62,000 nt of DNA from Mesostigma viride (Eukaryota > Streptophyta > Mesostigmatophyceae > Mesostigmatales > Mesostigmataceae): NCBI GenBank assembly GCA_009746045.1, contig RPFO01000392.1, positions 1,140,656-1,202,655 of the forward strand, in the 5' to 3' direction. The notes under the pieces were generated by a model. The model had not been told where the DNA came from. It saw only the letters and a program-made list of their open reading frames with translations, and did no database searches. The translations under genes and the position numbers were made by a program. The number at the start of each line of letters is the position of its first letter. The stretch's first letter is position 1. This document shows, piece by piece, positions 32,346 to 44,163 of this stretch.

Positions 32346-33214
32346 TCATATCAGGTCTACTCGTTGTCTAATAAATTTATGTGATGTGGTCTCACTTACA
32401 TGCCAACTGAAAAATAAGTAGTCTGGACATTGAAACATAATTAATCCAAGGACTAGACCATGCTTGACGTAGCTAACGGCTAAAACAATTAACTCCTGCT
32501 GGAAACATCTGTCTGATGCACACTTTCTGCAACACAAAGTAATGTGGCACCTTCGGCACCCTTTATTGTGAGAATGTCCAACTGCCAACCACTGCGCTGC
32601 AAAGCCCTTGGGGCCTTACACAGTAACAGCGTGGCTAACGACATCAAACTTTCAACCCAACTGGGTGATAGTTGGCTGACCAGCTCAGTCTCTGTCCCAG
32701 ACGCATGTCCATCTGTGCTAAATGACTTCAGCGCAACTGGTACTCTACAAATGATTAGTCAAGACCGTACAGCACACGCAGAATCTTCTCAGTTTGCTCT
32801 GGGAAAAACTCTGTGAACGCGTAGGCAACTGCAGCGCAGGGACAAAGAGAGCGAGGATCAGAAAACATTAGCATGATTCAGACCAGATGCAGAAATGCAG
32901 AGCACCGACGCCAATATCTACATGCAAACCTATCCATGCAGTAGTCAATACACCAACCCAAGCCACCAAACCCAACAGACCCACTTCTTAAAAATCACAT
33001 GAGCCCTGGGCTACCTACAAAATACACATCATGGGGGGGGGATGAGATTCTACGGCGTGGGCTGCTGATGCAAAGCCCAGTCGTTGTTCATGTTGGTCCA
33101 AGCAACGACCCTGAGGTACCTCAGGGTGGGGCGCTGTGATGGCAGCAAGCACAACGCGGATCACGGCACACAAGACCTTCGTGTGCTGGCCCAACTTGTG
33201 ACAGCAACCTGCCA
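32346..33214. other. Intergenic stretch, no supported gene
   Basis: A 90-codon plus-strand frame (32544-32816) reads non-repetitive sequence (LSTQLGDSWLTSSVSVPD) but shows no known motif and no splice context. The part next to 33215 is original host sequence downstream of the rhodanese gene. Confidence 0.35.
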
Positions 33215-33226
33215 TAGCCACCCGTG

Positions 33227-33710
33227 GGATAGCATTTGTAGGACATCTTGCTCGCGCCAGCCAGGTCGACACCGCCCTTGGTCTGGCCGGACCCCAGCGG
33301 CTCGGCCAACCAGGGCGGCATATTTTGACCTGGCCTGGCCCCAAGAACATTCCTAAAAGGGTAGGGAAACATGCCATGAACTACACGCAGATGTTGCTGG
33401 CCGACCTAGTGGTCCCAGCTCTGTTTGAACACCGCATTCACTCCCTCTCTCTTGCTTGGACAGCTATGCAGAACAAGACGCGGTGGCAGAAGATTGTCAA
33501 GGCTCACACGCCAGCCCCTGTGGGCAAGCCACCTCCCCCCAAGAGGAGGAGGCGTTTTGATGAGTAGTGTAGTTAGGCTTTTCTAGACTAGATAGCTTAG
33601 AGTTAGGTTAGTTCGATTACGCGGCTTCCTCCACTCCACCCATCCATCATGGAATATGTGCTACATGATCTCCCAACGGAGGCATGTTATAATTTAATTT
33701 AATTTTTTAA
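33227..33710 (+). mobile_element. 5'-truncated LINE in the 3' flank of the rhodanese gene
   Basis: A 484-bp insert on the plus strand is homologous to the C-terminal coding end of LINE A (near 10920-11070). It continues through a basic C-terminus (KTRWQKIVKAHTPAPVGKPP, then a KRRRR run), a stop at about 33567, a short 3' UTR, the hairpin variant CTCC-CAAC-GGAG and an AT-rich tail. The 12-bp duplication TAGCCACCCGTG flanks it exactly (33215-33226 and 33711-33722). It supplies the 3' end that LINE A lacks. Confidence 0.9.
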
Positions 33711-33843
33711 TAGCCACCCGTGACGCACTCTCCCTGCCTGACTGTCAACGCAGCTATGCACATGGCTGAAAATGGCGATCCTACACTACGATCCTCCCAT
33801 CCACCCCCCCCCCCAAACTGCGCCCTATATGGGTGAGCAAGGG

Positions 33844-35953
33844 TCAGCAAGGTATAAGCCGCCAACACTTACATCCAAGCACAATGACCGAGGTCCACAC
33901 AAGCTGCTTCTGGATGGCGAGGAAGCCGCCCAGGCCGGCCTTGTCCAGGGGGACCCTGCCCTCGTATGGCAGGGAGCCTGTGTGTGTTGCGTGAGCGAGG
34001 AACCACAGGTGTCAGCCAAGTGGGCAATGGTAGCGTGCGACGTGAGGCAAAGGCACACCCTCACTTCACAAAGAGACTAGCACAGGCCAGTGGATTGCCC
34101 GCGCAAGATTGCCTATAGTCCCGTGGGGTGGCAGTTGCAAGAAGTTATTGGCAGGGGCAGTGGCGGCGGCAGCAGCACAGCGAAGAGAAAAAGGAGATTG
34201 TAAAGCGGGCTGATCAATCACGGCAGTCGGGAACTCTCTAGCATAGAAGGGGGGGGAGAATGTTGACGACACAGGAACAAGAACGAATGGATGCAAAGCA
34301 GGACATCAAGAAGTTCATGATAGCAGGTCTTTTAGTAAGGTGCGCCTGGGAAGCGGCAAACACTATTGACGAAGATAGTCAACATCATGATGAAAAGGTA
34401 ACACTACTAGAACTGGCACCACTCAGCAGGAAACGAGCAGCTCGGGTGAACCAACCAGCCAATGAGATGAAAAATCCTCGCATACAGATATTCAGCTGGG
34501 AATACCACACACTTACAGTTTCTCCCCTTGACTGTAATTAAAGCATAGCTCTCTCAACATACCACCGTGAACAGACTGCCCAAAAAGCACTCCCTAGACC
34601 ATCCACCATACCTGCCTCGCAAAAACTGCCGTACTTACCTAGAACTGACTGTGTCTGAAAAACTCTTTTGACAGCCCCGCAACCAGATGGCTAGACGTGC
34701 ACGGAGCAACACTGATACCGAGCACTGTAACAAACAGATACAGAGCATGCCAAAGAGTATGCCACATGCTCCACTGGCATCCACCGTGCAAAGGCAGTAA
34801 AACTTGCCTTCCTTGGCCGAGTTGAGGCCCCCGTTCAGGTAGGCCACGTTGGTAAAGCCGACCTTGGCCAGCTGCTGGGCGGCAGCAGCCGCACGCAGCC
34901 CCTGTTGGCAGACGAGCATAATCTTGCCCTTCTTGCCGCCCGCCGCGTACTCCACATCCGACAGGAAGCTCGGGTTGGGCTCCTGCAGCTTGCCGCCAAT
35001 GGTGGCGCCCGCCGAGGAGAAGAAGAGCAGGCTCTTGATTGCGCCGCCTGGAAGAGGACAAAGATAAAAGTAGAGAAAGGGAAAGTGCACGGTTACTCCC
35101 GGGAAAGAATGGCGAGAGGATAATAAGGGTCCACGTACAGAATGCAGGGGCAAGCGCGAGCTGGGAGCAAAGGAGATCGAAAACAGAAGAATCAATCTAG
35201 TGATCACAGTCCTGCAGCTAGGTGCACATTACACTGGACGATGAAGTTGTGTTTTATATTCGCGTCTAATACCTAAGAAATACTAATCAAGATATAACAG
35301 GCCCAATATATTATAACAAAATTGAAAAGAATTACTCTACAACGCACAGATAGGGTTGAAAGCTACAGCTGTCGGCAATGTGACGCGATAAGGAACAAAA
35401 GGTAAGACCATTAGTTTATATTTTGCAACAGTGGGCTTGCGAGGCCAGCCGCTGCGTTAGCCGAGATTGGGCGGCTAAACCACCTGGCAATCATGTCACG
35501 AAATAGGTCGTTACAAGCACACAACACGTGGCTGTACAACACATGCTTACAATAACAGCACTTACCTGGCGTGGCCATGTCGACAGCTTTATACATTGGG
35601 ACGTTTTTTGACCCGGGAATGTGCGATTTCTCGTATTGGTCAATGTCACGCACATCAATGAGGGAGTAGCCGCCTTCCTTTGGGTCTAGCAAAACCTTCA
35701 TCTTGTCAACCGAGACGGCCTGGAGGCCAGCAACTACTGTAGCACGGCAAACCGACAAATGGCCCCTAATTTGCGATTCAGAACGCTCGAGGCGAACGCC
35801 GCCGTTCAGGAATGCAGAACGAACGCGCGAATCCGCCACCGGAGCGGCTGGTTTCCTGATAACTGGAGCAGATGGCTGCCGTGATCCTGCTACGCACGGC
35901 ACGGAAAGCGAGCATACAGCCCCGTGAGCCATTGCTACAGTTGCCATCGCCAT
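33844..35953 (-). CDS. Plastid-type rhodanese-like protein, three exons
   Basis: Exons on the minus strand: 35953-35566 (donor CCAG|GTAAGT), 35047-34808 (donor GAAG|GCAAGT, a GC-type donor) and 33977-33844 (acceptor CACACAG). The join is in phase: 762 bp, 253 residues plus stop. Residues 1-75 are Ala/Ser/Arg/Val-rich without acidic clusters, like a plastid transit peptide. The rhodanese fold follows: YSLIDVRDIDQYEKSHIPG, NVPMY, and the active-site loop LVCQQGLRA with the candidate catalytic Cys at about 175, then AYLNGGLNSAKEG. The last exon adds a hydrophobic C-terminal segment (LVWTSVIVLG), suggesting a membrane anchor, as in plant STR10-type sulfurtransferases. The last exon could instead splice on at T|GTAAGT (33857), changing the final few residues. 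Probable role: sulfur transfer or redox regulation in the plastid (inferred). Confidence 0.87.
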
Positions 35954-36339
35954 ATCTGGTGAGTGGTGCCTCTGGAGATTATTCGGCCACTGTCGACTGC
36001 CGGGACAGAGATTTTTTTCTTATGCATGCAGTGCTGGTGCTGGTTCGTGACGAAGTTGGCTCCTGCCTGTGACGCGATGCAAGCATCCGGATTAAGTCGA
36101 CCCTGCCTGCAACGCGATTGGCCCATGCCGGATGCGCTGCGCATCGGATCGTCCGGGATTGCTGCACATCATCTGTCGCTTCATACAGGCAGGCCGGTCT
36201 TGTTCTGGCTCGATCAGCGAATAGGCGATCGGAGTTGTGGGTACAGCCCTACTACACAACTAACCGCGTTTGACTGCTGGTTAAATACCGGCAGTAGGCC
36301 AACACGTCGTTTGTACCAACTGTCCTCTCTAGAGGACTG
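35954..36339. other. Upstream flank of the rhodanese gene
   Basis: This should hold the 5' UTR and promoter of the rhodanese gene. I see no TATA box that I would defend. Beyond about 36200 the sequence runs into transposon relics. Confidence 0.4.
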
Positions 36340-36412
36340 AGTTGACCAACTTTGAGATCGTGTCGGTAGCAGAAACTGAAAGGGCAGGGGGGTACCCCAT
36401 AAATTATGATGT
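36340..36412. mobile_element. Left remnant of a TTAA-type DNA element (older copy)
   Basis: The segment around GGACTGAGTT, CCAACTTTGAGATCGTG and GGGGGGTACCCCATA matches the left part of the DNA element at 40438-42157. It is broken by LINE-derived DNA and resumes at about 38195-39240, where further homologous blocks occur (for example GGCAAAAAACTGGGCTCA). Confidence 0.6.
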
Positions 36413-36770
36413 TTAATTAGACTCGTGCTCCCGTTGGGGAGTCATGGAGCATTAACCCCGATGGATGGATGGGTGGGTGCAAATATATCTACATCAGCTA
36501 GTGCGGCGGAGCGCCCGCGTGTGCAAACCCGGACCGTGCCGTGGGAGGCCGGCGGCACGCCAGACAGCTCCCCTAGGGCAGCGTGCGGCTGTCTAGATAG
36601 ATGTTGTAGTTAGAATGCTGTTAGATAGATGTCGTAGGTAGCTGATGTAGATAGATTAGACCGGTAGGCGGACTGTTTGCACCCATGCCATCCATCCATC
36701 CATCGGGGTTAATGCTAGTCCGTGACTCCCCAACGGGAGCACGAGTCAGTCTAATTAATTAATTAATTAC
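36413..36770. repeat. Two LINE 3' tails in inverted orientation
   Basis: The left arm (36413-36480: AATTAG, ACTCGTGCTCCCGTTGGGGA, ATGGATGGATGGGTGGG) is complementary to the right arm (36690-36768: CCATCCATCCATC, CCCCAACGGGAGCACGAGT, TTAATTAA repeats). The arrangement equals two LINE 3' ends joined head to head, able to form a long hairpin. Confidence 0.75.
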
Positions 36771-36939
36771 ATCACTGAGCTACCTACAACATCTCCGGCG
36801 ATCCGGCTATCTAATCACTGAACTGAACAGCACGAACGACAACATCTATCTAAACAACAGCACGCCAGTACTGACCCTAGGGGAGCTGTCTGGTGTGCCT
36901 CCGGCTCCCGCGGGCCTCTAGTGCACCCCTGGTACCCTA

Positions 36940-37640
36940 CCCACGACGCGGCGGGTAAATCGCTTGCGCGCCTGAATCATTACTTATTCGACCACAATAA
37001 TGAACAGGTAGGGCGACGACACGCAGCCCTGCCACACACCCTTCTGTAATGAAGGGCATGATGATGGCGTGGTCCCGTAAGAAGTGCGCACCGAAGTGGT
37101 GGACCCTTAATTCATACAGGTTGCGGATGACAGCAATAAGGGGGCGGGGGATCCGGAACAACTCGAGGATGTCCCAAAGCGCAGGCCAGAAAACCGAATC
37201 GAAGGCTTTGATGAAGTCCACCGGCACAAGGTGCAAAGGGGACTCACCAGGCTGAAGGCGTTGCAGTTCCTCCACAAGTCGACCGACGAGTAGCGAAGAG
37301 CGCCCGTGTACTGTGTTGCGACCTGAACGGAAGCCGTGCTGAGTCTCGCTGAGGTGACCGTCCAGGGCCGTGCGCAAGCGGTTCAGGATGAGCCGCATAA
37401 GAAGCTTGAGGGGGGCACTTTGAATGCACACCCCGGCCCTCTGTAGTTGCCGGGGTCGGCTGGCCGGACCCCTTGTGCTTGTACAGCATCGTGCGAAAAC
37501 TGTGTTGCCACTGAGGCCGCTGGAGGCGGTTGCGCCGACGACAGCATAAGGCGGTTGCAGATGTCCCGGAAGAGCAGCATATTGATAACACCGGTGTCCT
37601 CAAACTCGGCTGCAAGTTTCACAACTGCGGCAGGAATATG
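36940..37640 (-). pseudogene. LINE C reverse-transcriptase fragment
   Basis: The minus-strand frame (37431-36937) reads QHGFRSGRNTVHG and VPVDFIKAFDSVFWPALWDI, clear LINE RT motifs related to LINE A (QMGFRRGRNTVMAV; DYIKAFDTV). A preceding frame (37622-37383) holds the upstream RT part. The catalytic YADD block is missing, and the 5' side is cut at about 37640 by the short interspersed repeat. It preserves empty sites for two insertions seen in LINE B. Confidence 0.82.
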
Positions 37641-37815
37641 ATCAAAGAGACAACCAGCGCAGGCCAGAAATCGGGAGAATCCGGACCATGGTAGCTCGAG
37701 CCTGCCGTTATCTTTCCCGCGTTTTCGAGTCGTTCAGGATGATGAAGATGAATGGTGATGGAAATGTGTATCCTTGTGCATTGAAATTATGGCTGGCTTA
37801 CGTGTGGAGCGACTA
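37641..37815. repeat. Short interspersed repeat, copy 3
   Basis: An inverted copy of 14439-14616, starting GATCAAAGAGACAACCAGCG and running through ATGAAGATGAATGGTGATGG to GTGTGGAGCGAC. It abuts the LINE C fragment. Confidence 0.8.
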
Positions 37816-38194
37816 GATGACCTAGACGGTGGGGCCGGAAACAGCATGCTTGATCAGGGCGTGTGTTTCTAGCCTAACTGGCCGGGAGTGTCTAGGAATA
37901 TGATTCTGATCAGGCACTCCGCAAAGGTGAAAACCTTTGCGTTCAGTGCCGGGCCGCGGAAAACGCGGAAAACGCGATCTGCAAATGAATCCGACCGGAA
38001 TCGAACTGGGGACCTCTCGCACCAATTTTGCTGACTATAGGACGGACGTCTCCGGTTACCATGGCATCGCCAACTTACACCTACAGTCATCCGCAAAAGT
38101 TCTCCTGTCCGGGGAGTGATGCAAGCCTTTCGGATTTGGTACTAGATAAATCACTCGAGATCTGTGTGTAGGAGTACTACACACGTGTCTGATG

Positions 38195-39240
38195 ATGTTT
38201 GAGGTGCCTAATAGCAGCCAATATCAAGGAGACAACCAGTGCTCTGTGTCTGGAATATGTGTAAAAAATCTTAGTACATGCGGGACCGTGTCATGTAGAA
38301 TTCATTTACTCGGGTGTTGACCCTCATTACTCGCGATTTTGCATTTTTTGATGCCTACACACACTATGTAGTAAAAAAATTAATTAATTCCATATGCATG
38401 TAGAAAAATCATAAACATGTGAAAAATCAAAAGTTCTCATGAAACGTGGCAAAAAACTGGGCTCACTGATTTGGCCACTGCCGCCACGGCTGCCGCCATG
38501 ACTGCCCGCACTGCCACTGCCACTGCCAGCGCCTCTTGGCACTGAAACACGCAAAAAACTGAACTGCCAGTCCTCTGGAGATGAGGACTGGGGCTTCATT
38601 GTTAGCAATAATAAGCGGCAAGCATGTAAGTGGCCCACGCGCATGTGCGCCCACAATGGCCCCCATGGATGTTGCCTTCAGAATTTAGCCAAGCCATGCC
38701 TATAATGGGACCCCCATGGATGTTGCATTAAGAATTTCGCCATACTATGCCATGCAGAGAGATGCTCTCTGTCGAGAAGCCATGCCCTAGCTCTTGTATA
38801 GCCATGCTGATCTTCCCCCACATAACACACTCCCCCTTAGCTGGGCATAGTGTGAAGATTATGAGGGTGCAGGTGCCCTGGTGCACCTAGAGCAAGGGTC
38901 GCTTACATTCCCACCCTTGCAGGAAGTAGCCTAGGATGTATTAAAAGCCATACGCCCCTTCTCAGGGATATGTGCTACATTGACTCCCAACGGAGTGATG
39001 TTGATAATTAATTAATTAATTAATGTAAGTGCGGTCATACTACTCACTAGTACACACCACCCGGTGGCCACCGCCAAACCATCCCCATCACCATGATCAA
39101 CTCATTCCCCTTTGAACAAGCATAACATCAACAACACACTTGCATCATGATAGTGCAGTTATATCATACCTTATCATGTGTAAGAGCCTATGCCTGCACT
39201 CACGTCGGTACTGAGCGGGGAGGCGGGCTTCATGTGAGGC
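38195..39240. mobile_element. Older TTAA-type DNA element copy, right part, with a LINE tail insert
   Basis: The blocks at 38250-38460 and 39023-39190 match 40560-40980 in order (for example GGCAAAAAACTGGGCTCA and AAGTGCGGTCATACTAC). A 390-bp LINE 3' end (38633-39022) interrupts it. It ends in ACTCC-CAAC-GGAGT and a (TTAA) tail, and is flanked by the 9-bp duplication ATGTAAGTG (38624-38632 and 39023-39031). The intact target is visible at 40849-40857. Confidence 0.75.
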
Positions 39241-39524
39241 CTTGAACAACCCTGCCTTGAAAGGATCATAGGTTGTTGTTGTTGTTACAAGTTGTTGTTG
39301 TTGTTGTTTCCCACGCCGCCCGAGGGCAGCAGAGATCTTTAGTGGCCGAGGGCAAGGGAACTGAAAGGATAGGTAGTAATAGGGTAGTAAACTATTTTAC
39401 CGTACTAACTTTTAATTACACTGTCAACTATCAAGTTGCATTTGCTATTGTTCAGTTCAGTTCAGTTCAGTTGTCGGTGCGGTTTCCCGGCCACGCCGGC
39501 GCACTCATCACTACATAGTAGTGG

Positions 39525-40108
39525 TGTTACGTCCCTGCCCTTTTGGTCGGACGTAACAATGGAATAAATTACTAAGGCTGTTTGGTCTATTGGACTTGGG
39601 TTTTATGGACCTTGGCTATTGTGTGAATTGGACTAGTTATTTTGGTCCTAGGTTGTCCTTTTAGGGGCCGGCGCCGTGGCGCCGCGCCAGTTCTGAGTCC
39701 GTCAGTAGTTCTAGGCGTGGATCCTATAGTTGAGGGTCGATGTCGGCCCGGATCCTACGTGGAATGAGTGACTCGGATTGTTCTAGGGAAATTGGCGTGT
39801 ATCTGCGCCGCAACCAACCTAGGTTAAATTGGTCCGAGGACGAGGGTCTCGTCCTCTTGGTTTAATGAATGATAAGTGCGAATACGCCTACACATTGAGC
39901 CCGGGGCATTATCCATTTGTAATTGGTATTGCTAGCCAATATAAGTGTGAACTAATTAGCTTGGCATTAAGCCGTGATGCCAGATATCTCACGACTCACG
40001 TCGTGAAGCGCAACCTACTTTAGGCTATCTTGAATTATTCCTAATTCCGGCAAGGAGGGTCTTTCGCTACGTAGCTCAGGCTAGGTGTGTCTGGGCAGGG
40101 ACGTAACA
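39525..40108 (+). repeat. 5' LTR of element A
   Basis: A 584-bp LTR starting TGTTACGTCCCTGCCC and ending GGGCAGGGACGTAACA, a perfect 16-bp terminal inverted repeat. A further inverted copy (GGACGTAACA) at about 39549-39558 makes a hairpin at the LTR start. A second hairpin (GAGGACGAG / CTCGTCCTC) lies at about 39835-39857. It is clearly related to the 666-bp LTRs of element B but distinct. Confidence 0.88.
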
Positions 40109-40109
40109 C

Positions 40110-40122
40110 TGGTTATCGGAGG
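40110..40122 (+). promoter_or_regulatory. Primer-binding site of element A
   Basis: TGGTTATCGGAGG lies one base after the LTR. The same site follows the LTR of element B (43371). Element C has TGGTATCGGAGG (60514), closer to the classical initiator-tRNA-Met PBS TGGTATCAGAG. A and B carry an extra T. Confidence 0.7.
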
Positions 40123-40437
40123 AAATGTGCTGGGAAGGTTAGCTAACTCTCGCGGAGAGGGTTAGTGAGCCAATTAGGATACCAAGACGAAGCTTGGCGT
40201 AGGTAGAGGTTCCGGAATTCAACGATTGCTGTCAGGCCGGCGGCCAGCCCGTAAAGGGATTCAACGACGACCTAGGCAGCAAGCGGCCAGTCTGGGATAC
40301 TCGGCGGGGCTAGCAATAACCCTGTGGTGAGGTGCTGTCAACGATAGCGTTCAGCTCTCCTGTTTTCAACGACACCTAGTGGCGGCCAGGGCTTGCCTTC
40401 AACGACACCGGGTGGCGGCCAGCTCAGGAGGGATTAA

Positions 40438-42157
40438 CACGTCGTACGTCAAAACTCAGTCCTAAAAATAGGACTGAGTATGCCAACTTTGAGATCATGT
40501 AGCGGTAAGGGTAGGGGGGTACCCCATATGTTTGATATGCATCAGAGCACTCAATATCATGCTAATGCTTGGGCATATGCCTAAAAAATCATATGTTGAC
40601 CAAATCATGTAAAATTTTACAAGGGTGTCAACCCATGCTCGCGATTTGGCAATTTTCTGTGGAAGGACGAGTTGGGAAAATTCAATAAAATCCATATGCA
40701 TGTTGAAAAAATATAGGCGTGTAAACAATATAGTTCTTGAAACATGGCAAAAAACTGGGCTCAATTTGGCCACAGCCTCTACCTGAAACTCACCAAAAAC
40801 CACCAGCCCTAAGAATGGGTTTCGAGGTTGCTAGCAATGTGCAAGCATGTAAGTGCGGTCATACTACACACCACCGTGGCAACCAACCATGCCAATCAAC
40901 TCATTTCCCTTCTAGCATAACAGGAAAACATACTTGCATCATCATATTGCAGTTATATTATACCTTAGTATATGTGTGAGAGCCTATGCACGCACGTAGG
41001 GAATGGGCATTGATACCTACCTACAAAGGGTTTTATTATGAGCCTTAACCACCAATATAATGGGTAGGTTAAGCATATTTCAATTGTTTTTAACAAGAAT
41101 AGAGATGGCTAACACTGTTTTGCCTTGCCATGGCATGGCCAACATACTTGCTGGCACATGATGACAGTGGTTTATCACCAAGATTCTTCACTCACCCGTA
41201 TAAGCTTGAAAGCACGCTGGATGCAGCCCATGGCCATACAATCACGCAGTATGAACGTAGCAAAAGAATATCTAACATCTATGAAGGTATTTAAACCCAT
41301 ACAGCGCCTAAAAAACTGCAAAAGTACTCTAGGGTAAGGCAAATGCCTGGTAACATCATAAAAGATGGGGGGTTTAGAGAGGGGCAGGCAACGGTCAAGA
41401 AAGCGCATCAAGATTCGAAACTGACAGCGCCTTGCAAGCTCAAACTCATGTAAGAACATAACAAAACGATGAGGTGACGATATTTCAGCTTTACCGTGCA
41501 CGGATGGCGTTATCTTGGCCCAGGCGGTGCCCGCAAAAGTGACACTTGCGGCACACAAACCATGACATGACAGAGTGGTCGAAATAATCAAATCTTTACT
41601 GCCACTGACTTAATTCTACACAATTGCATGATAATAAGTAGAAAGAAGCATATAAACCCTTCGAACTGCACCGTAAAGTAAATTTAGTCATCAATTCCGT
41701 CAACCTGCCTGGTCGCAGTTTTTTCCAGCAAGAGCAGTGCCGACACCTGGTAAATCGCATCCCCGGGAGCTAAAAATTGGTTTGTGTCATCTTTAGGACA
41801 TATAAAATCTATTTCCTGGGTTTTACCAGCTAAATCGTCCGCAAACGTAAACTGCATGCATGGGCGCAAGCCGCCATGGCTAGGTCGTGCATTTCCGGAA
41901 CTCGAGTTTCACGTGAAAAAGTACCCTTACCCCCTGTACTTTGACCGTACATTTAGCCGCCCAAACAAAATCCAAAAAAATCGCAAAAATATGTCTAAGA
42001 AAGGTCATTTCACGTAGTATTTGAATAAATTTTGAGGGAATTTTTTTGACAAACATTCCGACTTGGGCGAATTTTCTACGAAACCCAAAAACTCAGTCCT
42101 AAGAATAGGACTGAGTTGAACTCAGTCCTAAGAATAGGTGCAGTGACGAACGACGTG
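40438..42157. mobile_element. TTAA-flanked DNA element in the leader of element A
   Basis: A 1720-bp insert has 14-bp terminal inverted repeats (CACGTCGTACGTCA and its complement with one mismatch), flanked by TTAA on both sides (40434-40437 and 42158-42161). Short palindromes built on ACTCAGTCCTA / TAGGACTGAGT lie just inside each end. The flanking sequence is collinear with the uninterrupted leader of element B (about 43700-43745), confirming the insertion. A TTAA target is typical of piggyBac-type elements, but no transposase is recognised. Confidence 0.75.
41160..41880 (-). pseudogene. Coding remnant shared with 15790-16560
   Basis: The minus strand reads FTFADDLAGKTQEIDFICPK, DAIYQVSALLLLEKTATRQV, then FAGTAWAKITPSVHG, RFVMFLHEFELARRC and LDRCLPLSKPPIFYD. 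The blocks and order match 15790-16560 in the TA-flanked transposon. An overlapping frame gives a Cys/His cluster (CRKCHFCGHRLGQ). The protein is unrecognised. Confidence 0.5.
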
Positions 42158-42592
42158 TTAACGTCATCGAAGATGGTACGTCCCCTAGTTAGAAGTCTTT
42201 CTTTACAAGCTATGCCTGCTGAAGGCTAGCTGGCGAGCTCGCTTTCTATCCGGGTCCGCGCGCGTAGGGGGTTTATGTTATATGTTGTACCCTCTATAGG
42301 TTGTAAATGTTGTTGGTGCCCATGGACGTCGCGGAGACGGCCATTCGTTGTTTGACCTGCAAGGGGTCGTGGGGGTGGATACCGTCTGGCTGTTGCCGAC
42401 TGTGTTGACGGTGTTTACCTCCGTGTGTGCGTATAGCCCGTTCCTGCGGAAGGCGGGCTCGGGCGTGTGCTGTGTTAGACTCTGTGCTTCTCCCTCGTTT
42501 GTGTTGGTAAAGGTCACTGCATGCACCTAGAGGTAGCCTGGGATCCTCTCTTTCTCTCCTGCTTGCAAGCCTCTGCCAGTCTATGATGTAAC

Positions 42593-42703
42593 ATGCCCGT
42601 AGGCGCAACAGAATAAATAAGGGTGGCCAATCTGGATTTCCTTACTACGCCGTGGCCCATGATGGGGGCGAGGGTAGACCAGCCATATTTTACAGTTGGA
42701 AGG
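42593..42703 (+). pseudogene. Element A leader gene (hybrid-binding domain), first half, broken
   Basis: Collinear with element B's leader gene (44164 onward). The sequence for GGQSGFPYYAVAHDGGEGRP and AIFYSWK is present, but relative to B four bases are missing near the start, giving an early stop. Element B inserted at GAAGG (42699-42703). The second half continues at 51165. Confidence 0.75.
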
Positions 42704-43369
42704 TGTTGCGTGCCGGCCCTTTAGGACGGACGCAACAATGGAATAAATTATATACTTTGGCTTGTTGTCATAGTCCGTAGGACTTTGGGACTTATTTCGG
42801 GACTTAGTTTGGGAATCGTCCCTTAGTCAGGACTTTTGTATGGAACTATGATAGTTTGTGTGATTCGGACCAGTTATTTTGGGCCTAGGTTGTTGTATGC
42901 GTGTATCTTCTAGGGGCCGGTGCAGTCGCGCCGCGCTGCGTACTTTATAGCTAGTTGAGATATTGTACTCATGCGTGGATTCTGTAGGCGAGGGTCGATG
43001 TCGACCCGAGGATCTTGTGTGGACTGCATGCTTTGGAAGGTCGGCGCCATGTCGGCGCCCCTTGCCAGCGTAGTGGCAGACCTAGGTGAAATTGGTCCGA
43101 GGACGAGAGTCTCGTCCTCTTGGTTTGATGAATGATAAGTGCGATGACGCCTACACATTAAACCTGGGGCAACTATCCATTTGTAATTGGTCTTGCTAGC
43201 CATTATAAGTGTGTATCAATTAGCTTGGCGTCAAGCCGCGATGCCAGATATCTCACGACCCCAGTCGTGACGCGCAATCTGCATTAGGCTACCTTGATTA
43301 TTCCTAATTCCGGCATGGAGGATCTTTCGCTACGTCACTCAGGCTAGGGACCTGGGTTGGCACGTAACA
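42704..43369 (+). repeat. 5' LTR of element B
   Basis: Starts TGTTGCGTGCCGGCCC and ends GGCACGTAACA. The initial hairpin pairs TGTTGCGT with ACGCAACA at about 42730-42737. It appears identical to 50499-51164. A 97-codon minus-strand frame inside it occurs identically in the other LTR and is not a gene. Confidence 0.92.
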
Positions 43370-44163
43370 CTGGTTATCGGAGGTAAAATGTGCTGGAGAG
43401 GTTAGCTAACTCTCGCGGAGAGAGCTAGTGTAGCCAGTTAGGATAGCAAGGCGGTGCTTAGTGTAGATAGAGGTTCCGGTATTCAACGATTGCTGACTGG
43501 TTGGCGGCAGCCCGTAAAGGGATTCAACGACGACTCGGCAGCAAGCGGCAGTCCGGGATACTCGGCGGGGCTAGTAATAGCCCTGTGGTGAGGTGCCATA
43601 GGCAGTAGCGGCCATTACCCCTGTTTTCAACGACTTCTAGTGGTGGTAGAGCTCCGGCTCCCAGGTGGTAGAGCTCCGGCTCCCAACGACACTCGACGGC
43701 GTCCAGCCCAGGGGTTTTCATCGACATTGGTTATGGTACGTCCCCTAGTTTAGTGCTCTTTACTTAAACGCTTGCTTTCTTCCCGGGACTGCACGCGTAG
43801 AGGGGGTTTATGTTTAATGTTGTGCTCTCTATAGGCGTTTTCATGTTGTTTGAGAGATGTGGGGGCCGCGGAGGCACCCATCGTTGTGTGACCTGCAACG
43901 GGTCTTGGGGTAGGTACCGTCGGGCTGTGGCCGATTATGTTTGACGGTGCTTACCTCTGTGAGCCCCGCGGAGGGGACCAGTGTACTGTGCCCTTGTTCG
44001 CGTAGAGCTTGGGCGTGTGTTGTGTTAGAGTCCGTCCTCCTCCCTCGTTGCGTTTATCACTGCACTTAGAGGTATCCTTGGGAATCCCTTTTCCTTTCTG
44101 TCTTGCAAGCTTCTGCCAGCCCTTTTCTTCTTCTCGCCAGCGTATGATAGACTACTACGCAAT

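Noticed and set aside
29584-38242. Helitron 5' ends as explanation for the TCAAGGAGACAACC motif
   Set aside because: Several copies are bounded by target duplications of 6-15 bp, which Helitrons do not make; retro-insertion fits better.
42910-43203. 97-codon minus-strand frame, repeated at 50705-50998
   Set aside because: It lies wholly inside both LTR copies of element B and is identical because the LTRs are; no domain.
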